From assembly GCA_014377485.1 (NCBI GenBank), contig JACMPM010000005.1, positions 53,614 through 117,613 on the forward strand: DNA of 64,000 bases. The letters are read 5' to 3'. The notes under the pieces were generated by a model that saw nothing but the letters and a program-made list of their open reading frames with translations, searched no databases and was not told the DNA's origin. Position numbers and translations under genes: made by a program. Shown one piece after another: positions 52,924 through 61,572 of this stretch. This stretch comes from Bacteriovorax sp. GTDB taxonomy: Bacteria; Bdellovibrionota; Bacteriovoracia; Bacteriovoracales; Bacteriovoracaceae. Numbering within the stretch: the stretch's first letter is position 1; the number at the start of each line of letters is the position of its first letter.

Positions 52924-53340
52924 ATGACTAAATATTTAAAAAATTTTGAATTGTTTATAACAATCATACTAATGGTTTTAATGGCAATTGTTGTTATGCT
53001 GTCAGTGGTCGATCTCGCATTGATTCTTTATAGAGACATTATAACACCCCCTATTCTCGTCCTAGACACATTTGAGTTGTTGGATATTTTTTCGATGTTC
53101 CTTTTAGTTTTAATTGGCATTGAACTCATCGAAACACTCAAAGCTTACATGATACAAAATGAGTTAAGAGCAGAAATTATTATTCTGGTAGCGATCATCG
53201 CACTTGCCCGCAAGATCATAACACTGGACCTGAAAGAAGTTTCAAGCGGGTCATTGCTCGGAATAGCCGCCACAATGCTTGCTCTTTCCATTGCTTATTT
53301 CATAATTCGGCAGGCTAATAAAAGTGAGCGAACTAAGTAA
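52924..53340 (+). CDS. PsiE-family membrane protein
   Basis: 138 residues with four hydrophobic segments (LFITIILMVLMAIVVMLSVV, LDTFELLDIFSMFLLVLIGIELIETL, IIILVAIIALARKIITLDL, LGIAATMLALSIAYFII). The segment FLLVLIGIELIETLKAYM with conserved ELIETL, and ARKIITLDL, match the phosphate-starvation-inducible PsiE family. Function unknown; the name reflects E. coli regulation. Divergent from the P-type ATPase, 193 bases away. Confidence 0.88.
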   Translation: MTKYLKNFELFITIILMVLMAIVVMLSVVDLALILYRDIITPPILVLDTFELLDIFSMFLLVLIGIELIETLKAYMIQNELRAEIIILVAIIALARKIITLDLKEVSSGSLLGIAATMLALSIAYFIIRQANKSERTK

Positions 53341-53436
53341 TTTCTCATTTCATTGAAGAAATTTTTCAAAATTAAATAATTTATTGTGCAGCCAATTTTA
53401 AGATAAAAGTTTGCAATTAATTTTGTTGTAAAGAAA

Positions 53437-55161
53437 TCAACCACATTTATCAAATTCATTTTTGGCACTTGTCATATTAAGCTTTAAGGTCTCGAGCAAA
53501 GTCACGACTCTACTACAAAGTAAATCGTAATCAGAACCTTGTCCTAATGAACTTTTAATTGATTCGAAGTCTCCTTCGTGAGAATTACGTACGATTTCAC
53601 TTGCGCAATTATTGAAATTTTTAAGTGCGATCTTTAACTCAATAAAATGAAGATTAGTTTTAAAACGTGGCTCAATTCTTATCATCCAATTTTCTAATAA
53701 GTTCTCTTTGCCAAAATGTACCGTTTCCAAGTCTATTTTAGTATTTAAATCTAAGAAAAAACTTAGAATTTTCTGTCGCCGTTTCAAATGAACAAAGATT
53801 GCTTCATCAAAATTAATTAATTCTAAAAAAGATGAATCATTCAAAGGAATTTGAATAACAAAACGCGTGTTCCTTGAACATGGATCGAGATTAATAGTAC
53901 CACCATGTTTTTCTATTATTCCATGTGAAATACTTAGTCCAAGTCCAGTTCCTTTTCCTGTTTCTTTGGTTGTAAAAAATGGCTGCATGATTTTCTGAGA
54001 TAAATCTTCCGAAATACCTGCCCCTGAATCGGTTACGCTTATTTCAACAAATTCTCCAAAACGGATTGCTTCCAACCTAATCCAACGAATATCATGATTA
54101 GAAATTGCATCAATTGAATTACTGATAAGATTAACCAAAACCTGTTCAATCTGGATCAAATTGCATTGAATCTCAATCTCAATCTCATCAGAATGAATCT
54201 CAAATTGAACGTTATTATTTTTTATTTTTTCGCAACATAAATCTTCAACAGTAGAGAAGATATTTAAGATAGATACTTTTTCTAAAACTTCTTCTCCTTC
54301 TTTGCGAGAAAAATCTCGTAAGCCTTTTATAATTTTGGTTATTCGAATGACCTGATTCTGAATTTTTGCAATACCCACCAAGATTTTTGGTAGTTCTTCT
54401 ATTGAATTATCGGCTTGAAGCTTTCTTTCGATAATTTGCAGTATCCCTTTTACGACAGTTAGCGGATTATTAATTTCATGTGCAATTCCTCCGGCCATTT
54501 CACCAATCGCAGATAGCCTTCCCATATGAATGCTCTTTATTTTCTCTATCTCCAATTCTGCTTCAGCTAATTTTTCGGAAGTAATATCGAATCGAAAAGA
54601 AATATACTTAAAAGGTTTTACTTGGGTATCAAAAATTGGAACAATATGGGTTTCAACCCAAAAGATTTCACCATTCTTATTTTTGTTTCGGATTTGTCCC
54701 CGCCATGTTTTTCCAGATTTTATGGTAGACCACATTTGTTCAAAAAATTCTTTTGAATGGTAGCCTGAGTTTACGATACGATGATCTTGCATAATAATCT
54801 CTTCATGAGAATATCCGGATATTTTGCAAAAATTATCGTTTGCGAATATAATTTTTCCGCTCACATCTGCTGTAGTAATAATCGCAACACTATTAATTGC
54901 ATTAATTTTTTGTTCGTATAATATAGAATACTCTTTTTGTTTTTTCCTATTTTCAGGAAGAATAATTAAAAAATATATATTGAGTCCAGAAAATAATGTT
55001 AAAGCAAATGTATCTATAGCTTCTTGAACAAACGGAGATAAGCCTTCAATTTGTGATAATGCCAACACGATAATGCCTTTCCAAGTTGCAACTATTGCCA
55101 GAATTTTAATGAATTTATAATAATTTATTGATGTACTTCTTTCGGCAGATTCGGTTTTCAT
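53437..55161 (-). CDS. PAS histidine kinase with C-terminal CZB-like domain
   Basis: 574 residues from Met 55161 (AAAAGG upstream); the longer frame adds FCPKCKIEKAK. Two membrane helices (residues 15-65), then a PAS domain (ANDNFCKISGYSHEEII...), HisKA with phospho-His in GEMAGGIAHEINNPLTVV and HATPase (NLISNSIDAI, DSGAGISEDL, GKGTGLGLSISHGI). The last 125 residues (VHLKRRQKILSFFLDL... ENWM... FIELKIALKNFNNCA) follow the layout of the chemoreceptor zinc-binding (CZB) domain, but most zinc ligands are absent. It likely phosphorylates an unlinked regulator. Confidence 0.82.
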   Translation of the reverse strand: MKTESAERSTSINYYKFIKILAIVATWKGIIVLALSQIEGLSPFVQEAIDTFALTLFSGLNIYFLIILPENRKKQKEYSILYEQKINAINSVAIITTADVSGKIIFANDNFCKISGYSHEEIIMQDHRIVNSGYHSKEFFEQMWSTIKSGKTWRGQIRNKNKNGEIFWVETHIVPIFDTQVKPFKYISFRFDITSEKLAEAELEIEKIKSIHMGRLSAIGEMAGGIAHEINNPLTVVKGILQIIERKLQADNSIEELPKILVGIAKIQNQVIRITKIIKGLRDFSRKEGEEVLEKVSILNIFSTVEDLCCEKIKNNNVQFEIHSDEIEIEIQCNLIQIEQVLVNLISNSIDAISNHDIRWIRLEAIRFGEFVEISVTDSGAGISEDLSQKIMQPFFTTKETGKGTGLGLSISHGIIEKHGGTINLDPCSRNTRFVIQIPLNDSSFLELINFDEAIFVHLKRRQKILSFFLDLNTKIDLETVHFGKENLLENWMIRIEPRFKTNLHFIELKIALKNFNNCASEIVRNSHEGDFESIKSSLGQGSDYDLLCSRVVTLLETLKLNMTSAKNEFDKCG

Positions 55162-55315
55162 TTTAGCCTTTTCAATTTTACATTTTGGGCAAAAATAATA
55201 AATCTGCTTAATTGAGATTAACAAAAATCTGGATAAATTAATAAAGATTGAGTGTCGGATTTGAGGAAAGTTGTTGTAAGGTTATTCCTACAGGAGATCT
55301 TCTTTTCCAGCTTTG

Positions 55316-55966
55316 TTATTTTGCTAATGCCTCATGCGAATCACCGTGAGTAATAAAATACCTCACAATCTGAGCATTTGTTGTCATATTCATCTTCTTT
55401 AAGACACGTAACCTGTATGTGCTCACGGTTTTCACACTGAGTGAGAGATCAATAGAAATTTGGGTTAAGGTTATTCCCTGTCCTATCATTGTGAATACGT
55501 GAAGTTCTCTATCTGATAAATCATAATGAAGAAGATTTGAAGCTGTTTTCTTTTCTAATTGATTAAAAATTGTATCCATTGTCTCTTTTGAAAAATATCG
55601 TTTCCCCTCTACTATAGATTGGAGAGCAAGTATCAGTTGTTCGGTAGCACAGGCCTTATTAAGAAATCCAACAGCCCCGGCCTTAAAAACGCGTAATCCA
55701 TAATCAACTTCAGAGTGGAAGGTTAATACAAGAACCAAAAGTTTAGGGTATTTTTTATTTATTTCTTTTAATAATTCTACTCCAACCGCACCAGGCATTG
55801 ATAGATCTAAAAGTAAAATTTTTGCCTGCGTCGAACTTAAGATGTTAATCAAATCGATGGCAGAACCAACTTCTCCAACGATGGTATACCCACCAGCATG
55901 GGCTAGAATTTTTTTTAATCCTTCTCTTAAAATTGCATGATCATCAGCAATAATTAGCTTTTCCAA
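55316..55966 (-). CDS. NarL/FixJ-type response regulator
   Basis: 216 residues. Receiver domain 1-120 with ADDH, KILLLDLSMPGAVG (phospho-Asp), LVLTFH and a conserved Lys in FLNKACA. The LuxR-type HTH is at about 150-205 (LSDRELHVFTMIGQGITLTQISIDLSLSVKTVSTYRLRVL). A TTG start with GAGGG at seven bases. The TTG directly follows the kinase's stop (adjacent bases), so translation is coupled with the kinase at 55967-56995, its obvious partner. Targets unknown. Confidence 0.92.
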   Translation of the reverse strand: MEKLIIADDHAILREGLKKILAHAGGYTIVGEVGSAIDLINILSSTQAKILLLDLSMPGAVGVELLKEINKKYPKLLVLVLTFHSEVDYGLRVFKAGAVGFLNKACATEQLILALQSIVEGKRYFSKETMDTIFNQLEKKTASNLLHYDLSDRELHVFTMIGQGITLTQISIDLSLSVKTVSTYRLRVLKKMNMTTNAQIVRYFITHGDSHEALAK

Positions 55967-56995
55967 TTAGAGACCCTCGTGTGGAATATTAACTTTAACA
56001 TGAACTCCGCCTTCATTCCAAATTAAAAACTCGCCCCCCACACTCAAAGCACGCTCCTTCATACCTATTAATCCTAAATTTGATTCTATTGGTTGAAGCA
56101 ACGATAAATTGGAATCATCATAATCTCTAACAATTAAAGTATATACATTAACTATTTTAATGAGAGAGATATCGACTCTATCCGAATGTGAATGTCTAAG
56201 TATGTTGGTCAGCGCTTCCTGCAAAATTCGAAATATGACTGTGGCAATTTTAGGCTCTACAATTGAACCTTCGAGATTGATCCCGAGATTTATAATTTTT
56301 TCAGTATGTGATTTTATTTCATTTACGAGGTATTTAATTCCTTCTTCAAGGCCATAATTTTCGATAATTGAAGGTCGCAAGTCTTGAGTAATTCTTTGAA
56401 TTTTATTTATTATTTGATCAACATAATTTTCCATCTTTATTATTAAATTATTTTTAGAGATAGAATCTTTGGTGATTTTATTTTTTAAATCAAAAAGATC
56501 TATTTTAATAATTGTTAACATCTGCCCAAGATCATCATGAATTTCACGAGAAATACGAGTCCTTTCATCTTCTTGGGTTTCTTTTATTAAAGATTTTCGA
56601 ATATTCTCTTCCGCCTCTCTTAAAAGAGTAAGATCTTCGACAACAGTTACCCAGACAAGACCAAATACAGCATGATCAAACTGAATTGTGTGTGAACGAC
56701 TCCAGAAAATTGTACCGTCCTTCTTTATATTTTGAAATTCAGCCACATGCTCACCAAGCTTATCTAATGTCTCATAAATACTTTTAACAACATTTGGATT
56801 AGATCTGAGCTTGGCGAGTTTAATACCATTAAGTTCATCAGGTCCATACCCAAATATTTTTTCAAACTTTGTATTAGCGTAAACAATAGTTTCATCTTTA
56901 ACTCTTGCCAGGAAAACTCCTTCGGACATAATCGAAAGAATGAGTTGAAATAAATCTAATTGTTGATGTTGCTTAATATTTTTTTTTTGTTGCAT
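55967..56995 (-). CDS. PAS sensor histidine kinase, HisKA_3 (NarX-like)
   Basis: 342 residues from Met 56995 (GGGAGG five bases upstream). A PAS domain occupies residues 15-135 (IMSEGVFLARVKDETIVYANTKFEKIFGYGPDEL, with a PAC tail IKKDGTIFWSRSHTIQF). The dimerisation domain has the phospho-His in ISREIHDDLGQML and the kinase has NILRHSHSDRVDI and GLIGMKERALSVGG. There is no membrane segment, so it is a soluble sensor, perhaps for oxygen or redox through PAS (inference). Coupled to the LuxR-type regulator. Confidence 0.9.
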   Translation of the reverse strand: MQQKKNIKQHQQLDLFQLILSIMSEGVFLARVKDETIVYANTKFEKIFGYGPDELNGIKLAKLRSNPNVVKSIYETLDKLGEHVAEFQNIKKDGTIFWSRSHTIQFDHAVFGLVWVTVVEDLTLLREAEENIRKSLIKETQEDERTRISREIHDDLGQMLTIIKIDLFDLKNKITKDSISKNNLIIKMENYVDQIINKIQRITQDLRPSIIENYGLEEGIKYLVNEIKSHTEKIINLGINLEGSIVEPKIATVIFRILQEALTNILRHSHSDRVDISLIKIVNVYTLIVRDYDDSNLSLLQPIESNLGLIGMKERALSVGGEFLIWNEGGVHVKVNIPHEGL

Positions 56996-57279
56996 GCTGA
57001 CCTCCCATCTCTCGATTGAAGCATTCACATGGATAATCGTCCGTTATAATTCATAAAAAAAGAAATATCTTTTAAAGATGTGATTCATATATTGATCGAA
57101 ATCTTAAATTTCATAAAATTGCTATATATAAGAAGTTTATAAAACCTATCAATCAACTAATAAATCTTAGATGACTTAAAAAAAATCAACCTTTCTTGAA
57201 TATCTACATAGTAACTAACTCCTAGACAAAATGTAGTGGGTGGGTAACATTTTAAAAAATACTAGGATTACGAAGATGA

Positions 57280-57510
57280 TTAGGACCACGAAAAGGTGGT
57301 GTTGCGTTTCCGGGTACGTATATAAATTCAGGTGAAACTTAACTAGAAGCTTTAAGTCGTGAATTATTTAAGGAAGCTGGAATTAATGTTTGGAGCGAGA
57401 TAAATCTAAATTTTAAAACTGATGAAACACAGAAGTAATTCTTGTTGATCCTTCAACACCGTCAACATTTCTTCTTCATGATAATGCAAAAAATAAATTC
57501 TACTCACTTT
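57280..57510 (+). pseudogene. Nudix hydrolase pseudogene
   Basis: The 590-base gap upstream of the kinase holds a clear relic. LGPRKGGVAFPGTYINSGET, then TAA (57340-57342), then LEALSRELFKEAGINVW in the same frame: together these are the Nudix box (GxxxxxExxxxxxxREUxEExGU) with a nonsense codon inside. A later frame (57435-57510) reads VILVDPSTPSTFLLHDNAKNKFYSL and stops. At least one stop and one frameshift inactivate it. There is no start codon before 57280. Confidence 0.7.
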
Positions 57511-57586
57511 AAAGTTTTGATCAAGTAAACAAGACGTGATTGGCGAATTTAATCAAACATTGATTCGATCTCTTGTGTTTTAATAC

Positions 57587-58213
57587 TTATATAGTAAGTA
57601 TAAATAGTCGTACTTCCAAAGGAAGATCCGAGGGAAGAAGAACTAGACTGCCTTTTTCACGTGTTGATGAGATCTGCTGACAGGTTCCAATTATTTTATT
57701 ACGCAATTTGTAGTTGAAAACAGCTCTCGAATTAAGACCCGGCCAAATTGACGTTAATACCCCATACCCTGCCACATCAAATTCGTGTCGACCAAGCCAG
57801 CTCGTTTTCTCATACTTTGCAATGATTCCTGCATCAGGCGCATGTAAGAGAGCTGTACGATTCCAAGTCAGAGGAAATTTAATCAAAAAAGTCTTATCTT
57901 CAATTTTAATTTCTTTTACTCTACTTCCCATTAGACTTAAAATTTGCCCTACGATCTGACCTTTAGAGTCTTTAACTAATAAATTCATTTTAGTTAAAGA
58001 AGCATCCTGCCAAACACCGAAAAGCATATTAGATTTTAAAAAATTCAAACGAGTCGCACGCTCAGCAACGCTTGCCCAAGCTTGATCGACAGTGATCTCA
58101 AGGTTATTTTTTTGAAAAGATTCTCTATATTTTAGTAAAAAATAAATTAAAACAGCAAAACAAGTTATGACTGAAAAAAATAAATAAATTAAGCAATCAT
58201 TACCATTACACAT
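57587..58213 (-). CDS. Membrane-anchored protein, possibly tubby/LURP-like
   Basis: 208 residues with one N-terminal membrane helix (CLIYLFFSVITCFAVLIYFLLKY). A soluble domain of alternating short strands (about 40-190) follows, with KDSKGQIVGQILSLMGSRVKEIKI and KFPLTWNRTALLHAPDAGIIAKYEKTSWLGRHEF. The pattern resembles the scramblase/LURP-one/tubby-like barrel, a weak structural impression. The ATG at 58213 has no obvious SD. It ends beside the Nudix pseudogene. Confidence 0.5.
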   Translation of the reverse strand: MCNGNDCLIYLFFSVITCFAVLIYFLLKYRESFQKNNLEITVDQAWASVAERATRLNFLKSNMLFGVWQDASLTKMNLLVKDSKGQIVGQILSLMGSRVKEIKIEDKTFLIKFPLTWNRTALLHAPDAGIIAKYEKTSWLGRHEFDVAGYGVLTSIWPGLNSRAVFNYKLRNKIIGTCQQISSTREKGSLVLLPSDLPLEVRLFILTI

Positions 58214-58347
58214 TTATTGTCCACACGTTTCTAAAATAACATTCTAATTCTAAATACGATAAAGGTTTTAACAATGCTTGTCTACACGGCCTATTATTAA
58301 TTGGCCGAAGATTCAAAAGGTTGGAAGTGATCTTAAAAAACAAAAGC

Positions 58348-58506
58348 CATTGGGATCAAGTCTCGATGGCCTGAACTACATGCAAATGATAATCGAGATA
58401 CAAAAAAATTCTTGATGATTATATTAATAGTTACGTCGAAAAAGATATTGTACTGGCTGCAGGAATAAAAAAAGTCGTGAGTTTTTAAAATTCATCAAGC
58501 TCGAGA
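58348..58506 (+). pseudogene. DUF4143-type AAA ATPase relic
   Basis: WPELHANDNRDTKKFLDDYINSYVEKDIVLAAGIKK matches the conserved segment PELHxxPxxxxKFLDDYIxxYIEKDIVxxxGI of AAA ATPases with a DUF4143 domain. After the A-run (58459-58475) the frame shifts, and SREFLKFIKLE continues as in those proteins. No start or rest of the gene is present; only about 50 codons remain. It adds to the decayed zone at 57-59 kb. Confidence 0.65.
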
Positions 58507-58519
58507 TCTTTTCTTGTGA

Positions 58520-58738
58520 TCAATTATTTGCATCATTCATATGAACATTATTTTCAAATGAGAAATAGGTTTCAAGAGTCTCGTCTCTATCCATACCAGA
58601 TTGCATGTTAGCTCCAATGTCATCGCTGTAGCCAAATGGCCCTTTATAGTCCAAGATAAGTTTTTGATCGAGCCATTCACTTTGAATGAGCACTCTTGCT
58701 TGTAATTCCAATGCACAATAAATGTAAAATGATGCCAA
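58520..58738 (-). CDS. Short uncharacterised frame
   Basis: A 72-residue frame with a TTG start at 58738 and no convincing SD. The product (ALELQARVLIQSEWLDQKLILDYKGPFGYSDDIGANMQSG...) has sensible composition but no signal peptide or family match. It may be a fragment of a larger gene, given the relics around it. Weak call. Confidence 0.35.
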   Translation of the reverse strand: MASFYIYCALELQARVLIQSEWLDQKLILDYKGPFGYSDDIGANMQSGMDRDETLETYFSFENNVHMNDANN

Positions 58739-58828
58739 GATCCAAGTTTAAAATTTTAAACTTAACTATGCTATTTTTGATGAGAAAAGAGAAAATTGCA
58801 CATTTATATTTTTCATTTTGATATCATC

Positions 58829-58902
58829 TGGTGGAGAATCCGAGAATCGAACTCGGGCCTAAAACATGCCATGCTTTTATTCTACCCCTAAACTAATTCC
58901 CC
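58829..58902 (-). tRNA. tRNA-Ala (GGC)
   Basis: The minus strand folds as a tRNA. Acceptor GGGGAAT/ATTCTCC, D-arm GTTT-AGGGGTA-GAAT, anticodon stem AAAGC/GTTTT with loop ATGGCAT (anticodon GGC), T-arm CCGAG-TTCGATT-CTCGG, discriminator A and encoded CCA. The G3-U70 pair in the acceptor is the Ala identity element, agreeing with the GGC anticodon. Length is 71 plus CCA. A 5' fragment of another tRNA lies 83 bases upstream. Confidence 0.88.
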
Positions 58903-58984
58903 TAATTTTATCTAATGAATCTATATTATAAAAAACTTATCTAATTCAATTAATTGAATTCATCAATTCTACACTCATTTAAGT

Positions 58985-59030
58985 AGACAGTACTGCCAGC
59001 GTTGGACTCAACCAACTGAGCTAAGGGCCC
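58985..59030 (-). pseudogene. 5' fragment of a tRNA gene
   Basis: GGGCCCTTAGCTCAGTTGG followed by TTGAGTCC is a standard tRNA 5' half: acceptor strand GGGCCCT, TA, and D-arm. The sequence after it, CCAACGCTGGCAGTACTG, makes no anticodon arm, and no T-arm or matching 3' acceptor (AGGGCCC) follows within 130 bases. It is therefore a truncated tRNA gene. Directly upstream of the intact tRNA-Ala on the same strand. Confidence 0.65.
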
Positions 59031-59236
59031 ACAAAAAACGTGTTAACTAAATGTAAAAAAAAAAAAGAGCTCTTTCAAGCTTTTTTATAACTAAAGACCA
59101 TCAAAAGCATTTTAACGCGCTCTTTTCTGCAAATTTTTCTAACTCAAAAATAATTTACGCATAATGTGTCTTTCTGATAAGATCCAATGCTTAGAATTTA
59201 TCGTCGGAATCTAACTTAAATACGACTAAGGACCTT

Positions 59237-60598
59237 ATGGGAATTTTTATCAATAGAACTCTAAACATGAAAAAAATCAAAGCAATCGGCTTTGATATGG
59301 ACTATACAATTGTCCGCTACAACACCGAAGCTTTCGAGCGCTTCACTCACCAGGCCACTTTAAAAAAATTGGTTTCAGAGAAAAAATATTCGGAAGTAAT
59401 ACTATCCCTTGAATTTGATTTCCAACGTGTCATTCAAGGTCTAGTCATCGACAAAAAAAAAGGCAACCTTTTAAAAGTTTCTCGTTTTGGAAAAGTTAAA
59501 TCTTCTTATCATGGTCTCTCGCCAATTGATTTCAAAGAACAACAAAAAATGTATGGCAACGGAGTTATCGATCTCTCTGATATTCACATCCAAAGTTTAG
59601 ATACAAATTTTTCTGTTTCAAATGGAGTCCTCTATTCACAATTAGTTGAAATGAAAAAAAAGGGAGCTAATTTTCCAGACTTCGAAACTCTTGCCGATGA
59701 TGTTAAAGAAGCTCTCGACATTTGCCACTCAGATGGAACACTTAAAGATCACGTACGCAATAATATTTCTGAATTCATTATTCAAGACCCTGAAGTTGTA
59801 ACGTTGCTTGAGCGATATAAAAGATACGGTAAAAAATTATTGGTCATTACCAACTCTGATTTTAACTACACAAAACTTTTACTCGACTACACCATCAATC
59901 CTTTTTTAAAGGAACATAAAGACTGGTCTGAGCTTTTTGAAATTACGATAACACTTTCGAGCAAGCCCCGCTTTTTTACAACGAAAACGGCATTCCTGAA
60001 AATTGATCCGGCCACAGGTTTTATGACAAACGCCGAAGGAAAAATCACTAAGGGAATTTACCAAGGTGGATTCGCCGGTAAATTGCAAAAAGATTTAGGT
60101 CTCGAAGGCGACGAAATTCTTTACCTTGGAGATCATATTTACGGTGACGTTGTTAGTATCAAAAAAACATTTAACTGGAGAACTGCACTGGTACTAGATC
60201 CTCTTAAAGAAGAAATAGAGGCCATTAGAAGCAGCGCTTTTATTCAAAGTGAAATTGATAAACAAATGGCCATTAAAGAGTCGCTTGAGCATATGCTTAA
60301 CGATATCGATATTAGAAAAAATGAATTGCATGAAGATGTTTCAAAAGAAGAGCTCAATAGCCTCTTTAGCGACATTGATAAAGTCAACGCCATTATTTCA
60401 GATCTTCTTGATCAGCATAAGAAATTTTTTAATCCCTATTGGGGAGAAATGATGAGAGCTGGTTTAGAGGAATCTCGGTTTGCTGATCAAGTGGAAAAAT
60501 ACGCATGTATTTATATGACGAAAGTAGCAGATCTTATTTCTTACTCACCGAGAACTTACTTCAGACCTTTTAGAAGAACTCTCCCACACGAACTTTAA
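59237..60598 (+). CDS. Cytosolic 5'-nucleotidase-like HAD hydrolase (cN-II family)
   Basis: 453 residues. The HAD catalytic motif is KAIGFDMDYTIVRYN (DxDxT/V), with motif II in KLLVITNSDFNYTKLLL and motif IV in EILYLGDHIYGDVV. The insert and 450-residue length are those of the purine 5'-nucleotidase (cN-II/NT5C2) family, which removes phosphate from IMP and GMP. A coiled-coil segment (about 350-420) precedes the end. AAGGA before ATG 59237. Its last 54 bases overlap the convergent histone-deacetylase-like gene. Confidence 0.9.
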   Translation: MGIFINRTLNMKKIKAIGFDMDYTIVRYNTEAFERFTHQATLKKLVSEKKYSEVILSLEFDFQRVIQGLVIDKKKGNLLKVSRFGKVKSSYHGLSPIDFKEQQKMYGNGVIDLSDIHIQSLDTNFSVSNGVLYSQLVEMKKKGANFPDFETLADDVKEALDICHSDGTLKDHVRNNISEFIIQDPEVVTLLERYKRYGKKLLVITNSDFNYTKLLLDYTINPFLKEHKDWSELFEITITLSSKPRFFTTKTAFLKIDPATGFMTNAEGKITKGIYQGGFAGKLQKDLGLEGDEILYLGDHIYGDVVSIKKTFNWRTALVLDPLKEEIEAIRSSAFIQSEIDKQMAIKESLEHMLNDIDIRKNELHEDVSKEELNSLFSDIDKVNAIISDLLDQHKKFFNPYWGEMMRAGLEESRFADQVEKYACIYMTKVADLISYSPRTYFRPFRRTLPHEL

Positions 60599-61555
60599 AA
60601 ATTGCGTATAGATCTCCCACGATCTTTTGCCGTAGCCACCGGCCATGACATAGGATTGGGGAATTTTAAGTTTTTGTAAAAATTCATAAACTAAAATATC
60701 TCTCGCCAGCATTTGTTCGCGAGTGAGTTTTAATTTATCCGTACTCTGCAGTTCATCGTGTTCATAGGGATCGGCTCCATTAACGACAATGGCCACATCT
60801 GGACGTGGATATTTTTGATCCAATTCATTTAAGGCCGCAGATAAAAGACCTAGATATTTGTCTTCTTCACCTACATCAACACCAACTTCCAGATCACAAG
60901 GAATAAACCATGGATCCCGAACAGTGCCAGAATCCAAGGGCCAGCCTTCTTTCATATGAATACTTAAAGTTACAATACTTGGATCTCTTGCTGTGAGCTC
61001 AGCCGTGCCATCACCTTTATGTGCATCCACATCGATCACCCAAGCAGTCTTGATGAGATTTTCTTTTTGAAGTTTTCTGAGCGTTATTACAATATCATTT
61101 ATCAGGCCAAATCCACGTCCACCAAAACTCATCGCATGGTGCATGCCTCCACCTAGAAAATAACTAAAGCCAGTCGTTAATGCAGATTTGGTTGAATAAT
61201 AGGTCATGCCAGTTTGTTTTAAAACAATGCTGAGGGCGTGATTAAAATCTTTTTTAGCATTTTTAGGATTATAGCGGTGATAATTTCCGTCGGCATCTTG
61301 GAGCTCAAAGCAAGACATAATCTCCCGTTCAAGTTCGCGGTAGCTTCCATAAATACGATCTACAAAATCTTTATTATGAACTAAAAGTAAATCTTCTTTG
61401 GTAATTTCCGGAATGAGTGCTGGATCAAAATAAGTAAGACTTGAATCAAGACTGACTAAATTTTGAAAGACTCTGCTAGCACGATCATCCACGACTGGAA
61501 TCTCTATTCCATAATCTGAAAACCGAAAATCACAGTCGGGATGGTAAAAAATCAT
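60545..61555 (-). CDS. Histone-deacetylase-family amidohydrolase
   Basis: 336 residues. The family residues are visible: GGGMHHAMSFGG (tandem His charge relay), VIDVDAHKGDG (metal Asp and His), GADPYEHDEL (metal Asp) and VMAGGYGKRSW near the end. Bacterial relatives (AcuC, acetylpolyamine amidohydrolases) remove acetyl groups from small amines or proteins. The last 18 codons overlap the 5'-nucleotidase gene in antisense. Ends KRSEVSSR. Cytoplasmic; substrate unknown. No lysine acetyltransferase is adjacent. Confidence 0.88.
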   Translation of the reverse strand: MIFYHPDCDFRFSDYGIEIPVVDDRASRVFQNLVSLDSSLTYFDPALIPEITKEDLLLVHNKDFVDRIYGSYRELEREIMSCFELQDADGNYHRYNPKNAKKDFNHALSIVLKQTGMTYYSTKSALTTGFSYFLGGGMHHAMSFGGRGFGLINDIVITLRKLQKENLIKTAWVIDVDAHKGDGTAELTARDPSIVTLSIHMKEGWPLDSGTVRDPWFIPCDLEVGVDVGEEDKYLGLLSAALNELDQKYPRPDVAIVVNGADPYEHDELQSTDKLKLTREQMLARDILVYEFLQKLKIPQSYVMAGGYGKRSWEIYTQFLKFVWESSSKRSEVSSR

Positions 61556-61572
61556 TTGTTATAACCTTAAAA

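Noticed and set aside
58829..59030. One tRNA gene with a long intron joining the 5' half at 59030 to the 3' half at 58829
   Set aside because: The acceptor strands GGGCCCT and ATTCTCC do not pair, while GGGGAAT at 58896-58902 pairs with ATTCTCC and gives a full tRNA without the upstream half.
59050..59095. A-rich stretch with GAGCTC and GCTTTTTT as a possible terminator upstream of the tRNA fragment
   Set aside because: The possible stem is short and interrupted, and no transcript that it would end could be assigned.
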